Shown here piece after piece: positions 25,097 to 32,644 of a stretch of 64,000 nt of DNA. This DNA is from Calothrix sp. NIES-2098 (GTDB lineage Bacteria > Cyanobacteriota > Cyanobacteriia > Cyanobacteriales > Nostocaceae): NCBI GenBank assembly GCA_002368175.1, contig AP018172.1:248001-312000 (forward strand). The letters run 5' to 3'. Each line of letters starts with the position of its first letter. The stretch's first letter is position 1. The notes beneath the pieces were generated by a model that was not told where the DNA came from, made no database searches, and saw only the letters and a program-made list of their open reading frames with translations. The translations under genes were made by a program, and so were the position numbers.

Positions 25097-26323
25097 GTGA
25101 CTTTTTTGAGATGGAATTTTTACCAGAGCAGAAAGCGGGCATTCTTTGCAATGATGGTTGCCTTGAGCTTGATAGCTACTGTGATGTTTTCATTACCTTT
25201 AAACGCACAAAATCCACCTTTGCGATCGCCTGTATCGGAATTAAGAGGTGTATGGTTAACAAATATTGATAGCGATATGCTATTTGAGCAGAATCGTCTT
25301 AAACAATCTTTACAACGATTGAGCGAACTTAACTTTAATACTGTATATCCCACAGTTTGGAATTGGGGCTATACTCTGTATCCTAGCAAAGTTGCAGCCA
25401 AAGAAATTGGGCGATCGCTCGACCCCACACCCGGACTGCAAGGACGAGATATGCTCAAAGAAGTTGTCGACGAAGGGCATAAAAAAGGTTTAACAGTTAT
25501 TCCTTGGTTTGAATTTGGCTTTATGGCTCCTGCTGATTCCCAATTAGCTAAACGTCATCCCCAATGGCTAACTAATCGTAGTAACGGTACGCGAATTGTC
25601 AAAGAAGGTACACATGACCGAGTGTGGCTGAGTCCCTTTCGCCCAGATGTCCAAAAATTTATCCAAGATTTAATAGTTGAAATTGTTAAAAACTATAATA
25701 TCGACGGTATTCAATTTGATGACCATTTTGGTTTACCCTCAGAATTAGGCTACGATCCTTACACAGTAGCGCTCTATAGAAAAGAACATGGCGGTCGTGC
25801 ACCTTCTGCTAACTTTAAAGATCCAGAGTGGGTGGCTTGGAGAGCAAATAAAATTACTGACTACATGAAGCGGGTATTTACAGCTATCAAAGCTGTGAAA
25901 AAAGACTGTATTGTATCCGTTGCACCTAATCCTCAACGTTTTTCCTACGATTTCTTTTTAGCAGATTGGCAAAAATGGGAACGTATGGGACTGGTAGAAG
26001 ACTTAGTTTTGCAGATCTATCGCGATGACCTGAGCGTTTTTCTCAGCGAATTAGAGTACCCAGAAGTGAAAGCCGCAAAGAGCCATATTCCTGTAAGTAT
26101 TGGCATTTTATCCGGGCTAAAAGGCAAATCTATACCCATGCAACAAATTCAAACACAAGTGCAAAAAGTACGCGATCGCAATTTTGCCGGAGTAGCGTTC
26201 TTTTTCTACGAAACTCTATGGAACCTTAGCAAAGAAAAACCCTTAGACCGTCAAACCAGCTTTCAGCAAATCTTCCCCATACGCACCGCGTATCCAAATT
26301 TATTAACAGGCTGGAAACCTTAG
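25097..26323 (+). CDS. Glycoside hydrolase-like family 10 (GHL10/DUF187) exported protein
   Basis: The frame opens at a TTG (25076), but the GTG at 25097, preceded by CGGAGCGAAG, is the more likely start, giving 408 residues. A basic N-terminus and hydrophobic stretch (FFAMMVALSLIATVMFSLPL) form a signal peptide. The catalytic-type TIM barrel follows: ELRGVWLTNIDSDML, FNTVYPTVWNWGYTLYPS, VIPWFEFGFMAP, IDGIQFDDHFGLP (probable acidic active-site residues) and AGVAFFFYETLW. The family acts on glycans outside the cytoplasm. It is complete, a single-gene unit, and the substrate is unknown. Confidence 0.93.
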   Translation: MTFLRWNFYQSRKRAFFAMMVALSLIATVMFSLPLNAQNPPLRSPVSELRGVWLTNIDSDMLFEQNRLKQSLQRLSELNFNTVYPTVWNWGYTLYPSKVAAKEIGRSLDPTPGLQGRDMLKEVVDEGHKKGLTVIPWFEFGFMAPADSQLAKRHPQWLTNRSNGTRIVKEGTHDRVWLSPFRPDVQKFIQDLIVEIVKNYNIDGIQFDDHFGLPSELGYDPYTVALYRKEHGGRAPSANFKDPEWVAWRANKITDYMKRVFTAIKAVKKDCIVSVAPNPQRFSYDFFLADWQKWERMGLVEDLVLQIYRDDLSVFLSELEYPEVKAAKSHIPVSIGILSGLKGKSIPMQQIQTQVQKVRDRNFAGVAFFFYETLWNLSKEKPLDRQTSFQQIFPIRTAYPNLLTGWKP

Positions 26324-26352
26324 GGAAGCAGAGGGGCAGGGAGCAGGTGAGA

Positions 26353-26490
26353 CCAGCCCCCGTCTACAGCCCTTCGGGCATCCTTCGGCGAGCGGTCTCC
26401 GTCACGATGGGGGACTGGCGAACTCGTTCGACGAAGTTGTTCCCGTTCCCTCGAAGAGGGTTCCCGCAGGGTAGGGTAGGGGAGCAAATT
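26353..26490. repeat. GC-rich cluster of nested palindromes
   Basis: CCAGCCCCCGTC (26353-26364) nearly complements GATGGGGGACTGG (26406-26418). Inside lie CCCTTCGGGC-type stems, and after it AACTCGTTCGACGAAGTT and CCCTCGAAGAGGG. This is far more GC-rich than the surroundings and of the dispersed palindromic kind seen in heterocystous cyanobacteria. Confidence 0.55.
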
Positions 26491-26515
26491 AACAATGATT
26501 CCTCCTTGTCTCCTT

Positions 26516-26552
26516 TCTCCCCACACTTCCCACACTCCCCACACTCCCTTAC
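26516..26552. repeat. CCCCACACTTCCCACACTC-type tandem repeat
   Basis: Units of CCCACACTT/CCCACACTC, the same type as at 2150-2195, between convergent genes. Confidence 0.6.
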
Positions 26553-26554
26553 TC

Positions 26555-28054
26555 TTACCCGCCGATTCCCAAACGCCCAGCCAAAGCGGGAGTTAAAGGT
26601 AGGAGAGTAGCGATCGTTAAAAAGAGTGCTAAAAGACCTAAACCAGCCCTAGCATCATCCGGTTCAGTAATTTCATTCAAGCTAGGGCGTTCTAAGTCCC
26701 GTTGTAAAAACAGAATCAAAATTGCCCAGTACATAGCTAAAGGATTAGCTAGGGATACAATACCCAGCAAAATTAAAGTGGCAAAGGTTGCTCTGCCTGC
26801 GGTTTTGCGTCCATAAATCGCTTGCACAATCCGACCACCATCTAATTGTCCGGCTGGCATTAAATTCAAGGCAGTAATTACTAACCCCAGCCAACCAATC
26901 ACTACTAGGGGATGAACATTGACTAAAGGTGACTGTAAGGCGGAACCGAGAACAACTCGCGCCAAGCTACCGACCAAAATCGATCCTTGGAAAAACTGAT
27001 TTGGGATTTGAAATAAACTGCCTGGATGAGAAAGCAACAAACCCACAATCAGCATCAATAAAGAAACTATACCGCCAGCCGCCGGCCCTGCCAAAGCTAT
27101 ATCAAATAGTACGGTGCGGTTAGGCAATAATGACTCAAAGCGAGTAATAGCACCAAAAGAACCAATTTGCACAGCAGGTAGGAAGAAAGGCCAGCTCAGA
27201 CGAACTTGGTGACGTTTAGCCAGTAACCAATGACCGATTTCATGTGCTACCAAAATCGTCAATATCCCCAAACCGATAGGCAAAGTTTCTGCCAACCTTT
27301 GTGGTTGGGCAAATAAATCAAAACTCAGCAGTAACCCCGCAGCTTCTAAACTCGTAGCAATCGTGGCGATGAGTAGGATACCCGCAAATGCTTTTTGGGG
27401 TAACGACATGGGGCGCGGGTCATTGCGACTCGGTAGGACAATTACTACAGGTTTACCGTCTGTATTCTCTACTAAGAATAAACGATAGCGATCGCTCAGA
27501 CGTTCCTGTAAACTTGCACTCAAACGAGTGTGAACTTCCTGCGCTTCTCCCCGCAGATTGCCTTTAAAAATTACGCCTTCTTGGTAGGGTATCGTTTCTG
27601 TAGTAAAAAATGTGTCAATTCCAAAAATACCTTTAATGGCATTCAAATCATCTTCTGGAATCGACATTACCGCAATTTTTTGCTCTGCCACTCCTGTGGA
27701 AGCATTAGCATCTGGTGCGGTATTTAGTTCAGTTGAAGCATTAGCAGCCAGCCTTTGGGTTGCTTTTTGCTTGAGTAGCGCATCTTGTCCAGCGGAGCGT
27801 AGCTGCTTGCCTAAGAATATATATAAGCCAGCGGATGCTACTACTAAAAACAATATACCCACTATGTTGATGTAAATTCCGGCTGCAAACAAACCAAAGA
27901 ACAACAGCCAAGGAGCCATCAACACCACCGACTGTAACCAGGCCAAGACTCCCAGTTTACCAAAAGGTCTGGCGCGATAAAAGCCCCAGCCCAAAATGGC
28001 AAAAGCTACCAGCACAATTGTTGCAACGATAGAAGTTTCCGATAGAGTAAACAT
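26555..28054 (-). CDS. Site-2 protease family (M50) intramembrane metalloprotease
   Basis: 499 residues from the ATG at 28052-28054 (a TTG two codons earlier is less likely). Several N-terminal spans, then a soluble region (~125-215, PEDDLNAIKGIFGIDTFFTT), then the protease core. Zinc motif HEIGH at ~271-275 and the second ligand motif NLMPAGQLDGG at ~397-407 are intact, so the enzyme should be active. The build matches EGY1-like cyanobacterial and chloroplast proteases, which cleave transmembrane substrates. It lies in the cytoplasmic or thylakoid membrane. It is a single-gene unit; its substrate is not evident from neighbours. Confidence 0.95.
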   Translation of the reverse strand: MFTLSETSIVATIVLVAFAILGWGFYRARPFGKLGVLAWLQSVVLMAPWLLFFGLFAAGIYINIVGILFLVVASAGLYIFLGKQLRSAGQDALLKQKATQRLAANASTELNTAPDANASTGVAEQKIAVMSIPEDDLNAIKGIFGIDTFFTTETIPYQEGVIFKGNLRGEAQEVHTRLSASLQERLSDRYRLFLVENTDGKPVVIVLPSRNDPRPMSLPQKAFAGILLIATIATSLEAAGLLLSFDLFAQPQRLAETLPIGLGILTILVAHEIGHWLLAKRHQVRLSWPFFLPAVQIGSFGAITRFESLLPNRTVLFDIALAGPAAGGIVSLLMLIVGLLLSHPGSLFQIPNQFFQGSILVGSLARVVLGSALQSPLVNVHPLVVIGWLGLVITALNLMPAGQLDGGRIVQAIYGRKTAGRATFATLILLGIVSLANPLAMYWAILILFLQRDLERPSLNEITEPDDARAGLGLLALFLTIATLLPLTPALAGRLGIGG

Positions 28055-28352
28055 CTCCAAACCTTTGCTTTTGAGGCCGAGCTAGTACAAGTCCGGCATT
28101 GCAGATACATTATTTAATCTATAACGTCGCCTGTAGCTTACCCAAATTTTAGTCATAATTTCTGGAGTGGCAGAAAATCGGGATAAAATTATCAACTACC
28201 AGACTTGACGTTTTACGCAACCTATCGTTACGACTATTGAAACTTTGCGTTCTTTGCTGACTAAGATCTTAAGTAAATTGGGTTACGAGGAACACACCCT
28301 AATGGTGTGGCAATAATAGCAAAAAATGTAAATTTAAGAAAAACTAAAATAC
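28055..28352. other. Spacer downstream of the DCPAC-motif protein
   Basis: About 300 bases with a small hairpin CACACC/GGTGTG at 28293-28309. No gene was recognised. Confidence 0.5.
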
Positions 28353-28395
28353 AAAAAAAGGCAAAAATCAAAAGATATTATTTTGATTTTGCCTT
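28353..28395 (-). terminator. Rho-independent terminator
   Basis: On the minus strand AAGGCAAAATCAAAA and TTTTGATTTTTGCCTT form a ~15-bp stem followed by TTTTTTTG. It is 55 bases after the stop of the minus-strand gene at 28450. Confidence 0.75.
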
Positions 28396-28449
28396 CTATT
28401 TTTAGGTAATAGATGTGTTAGTTAATCTAAAAATATTCTTTATACAAAT

Positions 28450-28833
28450 CTAGACTGGTAATCCTGGTAGTCCTCGCAAATTGCGTAAAGCGCTAACGCA
28501 AGCCGGGCAATCGCAACCAAATAATTGGATGGCAGCATTACTTTCTTCATCAGTAAATTCTAGTTTGGCAGGATCGCTGGGTGTGCCTTGATTTGAGGCA
28601 ACAACTTGTGTTGAATTAGAAGCAATAGGAGTACTCTTGCTCCGCCGAATACAGACTAAAGGTGTGGGATACGCGCCGTGTGGAGAATGTACGCAAGCAC
28701 GACCATCTGGAGTATAAATTACTTCAGTTGAGCGCAGAGATGCATGAGCAGGCTGTGTCAGCATCACCATAGACAGCATAGATGTAAATACTGTTGGGGT
28801 GGAGAGCAAATGCAACAGAAATTTTTTGTTCAT
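28450..28833 (-). CDS. Small exported protein with a CDCPAC motif
   Basis: 127 residues from the ATG at 28831-28833; the frame goes 7 codons further to a TTG. MNKKFLLHLLSTPTVFTSML begins a signal peptide ending near QPAHASL. Two cysteines follow in the middle (GRACVHSPHG, PTPLVCIRR). The C-terminus ESNAAIQLFGCDCPACVSAL is strikingly conserved in form with other cyanobacterial exported proteins as I remember them. The clustered cysteines could bind metal or form disulfides. Function unknown. A clear terminator follows at 28353-28395. Confidence 0.75.
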   Translation of the reverse strand: MNKKFLLHLLSTPTVFTSMLSMVMLTQPAHASLRSTEVIYTPDGRACVHSPHGAYPTPLVCIRRSKSTPIASNSTQVVASNQGTPSDPAKLEFTDEESNAAIQLFGCDCPACVSALRNLRGLPGLPV

Positions 28834-29303
28834 ATTATCGAGAGCCTTTTTCAATTAAGTAAAACTAAACGAGTAAGTTTGTAGCATCATTTTTGATAAA
28901 TCTTTTAGGTTTTTATCCAAGACTTTTTAACACTTGGCAGTTAAACCTAAAAGATTTAAGAAGGATTTTACCAGAAGCAATTTATCAAATATATATCTGT
29001 GGAAGTATTATCTATATGAAATTGGTATGTCATTTGTGTGTCGCTCATGACACATAGTTAAAACAATGAATTCAGGTAGGGTTATTGGGTTTGGGAAAAC
29101 ATACAGTTCTCATTAAATAATGACTTTAATAAGTTAAATTTCAAAATCTGAGAAATTATCCCATTTCTCTAAATTCTGAGTCCAGATAATTCTCCGCCCT
29201 GCTCCCTGCCCCCTATGTGTAGCCTTATTTTGGAGAATCGGTATTATCCACCCCTAATCTCTTGCTATTTGGTAGTAAGAGTTGAGGTGGGTTGGATTTG
29301 ATA
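28834..29303. other. Gene-free spacer with a repeat end
   Basis: About 470 AT-rich bases. GGAGAATCGGTATTAT (29232-29247) matches one end of the inverted repeat at 13884-13936. A TGTGTC/GACACA hairpin lies near 29036. No gene was recognised. Confidence 0.55.
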
Positions 29304-30371
29304 TTACAGCCAAGCGCGGTCATATTGAACTGGCCAGAGTTTCTCGTATCCTAACTGTTTAGCTGCCATGTGCGGCCAGTAAGGATTGCGAAGCAACTCA
29401 CGTCCCAACAATACTATGTCAGCGCTTCCTGAACTAATAATTTGGTCTGCTTGTTCGGGAGAGGTAATTAAGCCTACGGCTCCTGTGTCAATATTCGCTT
29501 CACGACGGATGCGTTCGGCAAACTGAGTTTGATAACCTGGCTTGAGTGGTATGTTAATGCCTGGGATAATGCCACCGGAAGAGCAGTCAATCAAATCTAC
29601 ACCTAAAGACTTAAGTTTGTCACTTAAAGCGATACTTTGCTCAATATCCCAACCCTTGTCTACCCAATCTGTAGCAGAGAGGCGTACAAATAATGGATGT
29701 GTTTGTGGCCAAACTTCTCGCACGCCTTGAACGACTTCCCTCAGCAGCCGAGTACGGTTTTCAAAGCTACCACCATAATCATCTGTACGAGTGTTAGCTA
29801 GCGGTGAGAGGAACTGGTGCAGCAGATAACCGTGAGCAGCATGGATTTCAATTACTTTGAATCCAGCTTTTAAAGAACGTTGAGCAGCTTGGACAAAAGC
29901 ATCGGTAACTTGTTGAATACCTTCAATGGTGAGGGCTTCTGGTATGGGGCTATCTTTGCTAAAAGCGATCGCACTACTGGAAACTAGAGGACGCCAACCT
30001 TCTTGAGATTCATCTAAGAACTTTCCGCCCTTGCTTGGTTTGGCTGTGCTGGCTTTTCTTCCTGCGTGAGCGAGTTGAATACCAGCAACCGCACCAAAGT
30101 TATGAATTAATTCCACAATCTGGGCTAAATTCTCAACGTGTTCGTCTAACCAAATTCCTAAATCTTGGGGGCTAATGCGTCCCCGCGGCTCTACGGCTGC
30201 TGCTTCTGTTAACACTAAACCAGAACCACCAACTGCACGCGAAGCTAGATGAACCTTGTGCCAGTCATTAGCATAACCATCGGTACTGGAATATTGACAC
30301 ATTGGTGAAACGGCAATGCGGTTGCGAAAGCTGACTTCACGAATACTATATGGTTCAAACAGGTGTGCCAT
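29304..30371 (-). CDS. NADH:flavin oxidoreductase, old yellow enzyme family (YqjM-like)
   Basis: 355 residues, full length for the class. A TIM-barrel FMN enzyme that reduces activated C=C bonds using NAD(P)H. Cys25 in VSPMCQYSS is the cysteine typical of the YqjM/NamA class that tunes the flavin, and EIHAAHGYLLHQFLSPL carries the histidines that bind the substrate. RTDDYGGSFENR and LGRELLRNPYW are family hallmarks. It is cytosolic. AGAAGGA about 8-10 bases before the ATG supports the start. It is a single-gene unit; the natural substrate is unknown. Confidence 0.95.
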   Translation of the reverse strand: MAHLFEPYSIREVSFRNRIAVSPMCQYSSTDGYANDWHKVHLASRAVGGSGLVLTEAAAVEPRGRISPQDLGIWLDEHVENLAQIVELIHNFGAVAGIQLAHAGRKASTAKPSKGGKFLDESQEGWRPLVSSSAIAFSKDSPIPEALTIEGIQQVTDAFVQAAQRSLKAGFKVIEIHAAHGYLLHQFLSPLANTRTDDYGGSFENRTRLLREVVQGVREVWPQTHPLFVRLSATDWVDKGWDIEQSIALSDKLKSLGVDLIDCSSGGIIPGINIPLKPGYQTQFAERIRREANIDTGAVGLITSPEQADQIISSGSADIVLLGRELLRNPYWPHMAAKQLGYEKLWPVQYDRAWL

Positions 30372-30871
30372 TGGTATTGATTCCTTCTCTTGCTAGGTGA
30401 AAGAAATAAGTCAAAAAGTTACGCAGTAGACTTCGGTTACTGAAACATTTGTAGATGTTTTCCTAAACACACTTAATTTAGGCAGGAAAGCAACAATCAC
30501 CAGGAATAATTTGAAAGCATAAACATGAATACACAGCTACACTCCACATCTATAAGTATCAGTAAAACAGTTAAGTTCGCCACAGATGAAGTTAGCCGTT
30601 ATCCAAGACTTAGCCAATCAGCTTTTGACATTTGATACCCATCTGAAAATGTGGATTTAGTTTCAGAGTTCAGCTGTATGCATCTCTAAATCAATAATCA
30701 GCACTCCAGCTACTAACTCATGAAATGAGTCCCATATCATCAAAGTATGATAAAAGCTGAGAGTCAGAGAGAAATAGAGTATGTAACTGGAATACCCACC
30801 TTTTGTAGGGGTGATTCCTGAGAGGCAAGGCAATAGTAATTGCTCTAAATATTACTATAAATTATAAGCTA
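30372..30871. other. Gene-free spacer
   Basis: About 500 bases upstream of the old-yellow-enzyme gene with its promoter region. I see nothing else. Confidence 0.5.
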
Positions 30872-31078
30872 TTACTGACTAGAATAAATCCAGCGATCGC
30901 TAGCTTTTCGATAGCTGGGTTTTTTACTACAATTATAATTATTTTGTTCTTCCCAAATATCGCCTTGTTCCATCTCTCGATTCACCAATAACTGTAATTT
31001 CTCTGGTAATCTAGCCCTGTAATCTAGCGACCAAAGTTCTATATCTAGTAATTCTCTCTCAATTTTCCCAAAAATCAT
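30872..31078 (-). CDS. Small hypothetical protein
   Basis: 68 residues from the ATG at 31076-31078. AAGGAAGGG about 8 bases before it is a strong ribosome binding site, which is the best evidence that this is a real gene; the frame runs nine codons further up without such a site. The sequence (MIFGKIERELLDIELW, RLPEKLQLLVNREMEQGDIW) is charged and helical and ends with a basic, Tyr/Ser-rich tail. No domain was recognised. Confidence 0.55.
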   Translation of the reverse strand: MIFGKIERELLDIELWSLDYRARLPEKLQLLVNREMEQGDIWEEQNNYNCSKKPSYRKASDRWIYSSQ

Positions 31079-31441
31079 TTGCTGACCCTTCCTTAGTCTT
31101 AGCATTTCTTCCTACTAGTTTTGTAAGTAGAATTTGTCCAAGTTTCATAGCTCAAGACATGGATGAATACCAAGAATTCAAGTCTTGCATATTCGTAATC
31201 TGTTCATAACTTATTTATAATTGCTATAATTTTTGAATTAACTTAAAACTTTTGGAAGTTTGAAATTATTAAAAAAATAAGTATTTGGATATGTAATGAT
31301 ATCAGTATGCTTGCAGTATGAAAAAATACAAATTCACCAAGGAAGCGATCGCATTTAAATTACAATCCTTTTATAGGGTTTTCTCGCAAACTTTATTACA
31401 TCTAAGCCAGTAGCAATATATCTTCAGAGAAATAGTTATTT
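31079..31441. other. Spacer between divergent genes
   Basis: About 360 AT-rich bases with one GCGATCGC. Promoters for both flanking genes should lie here; none can be pinpointed. Confidence 0.5.
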
Positions 31442-31804
31442 ATGATTGGTAAGAAAATTCTTGTAGTTGACGACGATCCGCCAGTAAGGAACCTAATCCA
31501 ACGGTTTTTAACTAAACTAAATTATCAAGTAGAAGCTGCCGCCGATGGAAAAACGGCAAGAGCTATATTCCAAAATTTTCATCCAGATCTAGTGATTTTA
31601 GATGTAACTTTACCAAACGAGAATATCTCCGATATCTGCGAAGAAATACAAGTTATCGGTGAAGCCTTTGTACTTCTGCTAACTAAAAATTTAGATGCAG
31701 GTATAAAGGCTGATGACTATCTCGCCAAGCCATTTGATTTAGGACAACTGGAAGCTAAAGTAACAAAGATTTTGCAGGGCAGAAATGATAATAACTGGGG
31801 TTAA
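31442..31804 (+). CDS. Single-domain response regulator receiver
   Basis: 120 residues, a lone CheY-like receiver. The acidic pocket D10-D11-D12 (VVDDDPP), phospho-acceptor D54 (VILDVTLP), T81 (LLLT) and K96 (YLAKPFD) are all present, so it should be phosphorylated by a histidine kinase and signal by protein contact. There is no DNA-binding domain. The segment between T81 and the ADDYLAKPF motif is about seven residues shorter than usual, so helix 4 is probably trimmed. No kinase gene is nearby. The ribosome binding site is weak. Confidence 0.9.
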   Translation: MIGKKILVVDDDPPVRNLIQRFLTKLNYQVEAAADGKTARAIFQNFHPDLVILDVTLPNENISDICEEIQVIGEAFVLLLTKNLDAGIKADDYLAKPFDLGQLEAKVTKILQGRNDNNWG

Positions 31805-32010
31805 GATGATATTTAGAGTATTTCGTTACTCTAGACAGATCTAACGCTAAAATATTTGATTTAAGCACGCATCAGCAGAATAAACTTAATCTTAAGTAAT
31901 TTGAGTGGGCACTTCAGCAAAGTTAAATACGTCATCATGACACATGATAGATAAATCTAAATTTTCTATCAAACTAATTAAAATGTGACAAGTAATTTTA
32001 GGAGAATAAC

Positions 32011-32400
32011 GTGAAAACATCTGTAATTGCTAAAACACTCATAGCATCACTGGGATTTTTAACTTTGTTTAGCCCAAATCAGGCTTCAGCGCAGCTAGTA
32101 CCCCAACCTTGGGTGTCGGTGGGTGGAAATGATGGTGATGTCACCTATGCTGTGGGAGCTAGAGCTTTGAATTTGGGCGTTGAACTCGGAGCAGGCCCGG
32201 ACGGATCTACTGGAGTTGATGTTTTAAAATTTTTCAGTCTACCAGTAATTTCACCTTATGTAGGACTGGGATATTATTCAGAAGATAAGGGTGTTGCGGT
32301 CTCTGGAGGCGTTCAGGTAGGTGCTACAGACCACATTTTTGTAGGTGCTGGTTACAACTCTGTTCGCGGCTTTAATGGGCAACTGGGAGTAAGATTTTAA
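32011..32400 (+). CDS. Small exported beta-strand protein
   Basis: 129 residues starting at a GTG with AGGAG seven bases before it, so the start is firm. A signal peptide (VIAKTLIASLGFLTLF, cleaved near QASAQ) precedes alternating glycine-rich strands (DVTYAVGARALNLGVELGAG, GVAVSGGVQVGATDHIFVGA) and a terminal Phe (GQLGVRF). This pattern suggests a small outer-membrane barrel or beta sheet. I do not recognise a named family. It is flanked by spacers of ~200 and ~240 bases. Confidence 0.75.
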   Translation: MKTSVIAKTLIASLGFLTLFSPNQASAQLVPQPWVSVGGNDGDVTYAVGARALNLGVELGAGPDGSTGVDVLKFFSLPVISPYVGLGYYSEDKGVAVSGGVQVGATDHIFVGAGYNSVRGFNGQLGVRF

Positions 32401-32644
32401 TTGTGATTCTGCAATTCAAATTTAGGAATAACAATCAACACGGCTAGTTGGTGTAAGTAATTTGGTATATATAAATATTGAATAGCCTGGAATTTTGATG
32501 TATTGTACAACCTTGTGTAGGTGCTTTCTGTTTGTATAGCTGCACTCTGGAATCGCCAGCTACTTATTTTAACTTAATTAATGGCAGCAATAGTGAAAGA
32601 ATTAAATTAGCTTTTACTATTATGGGTTGAACAGGAAACTCCTT

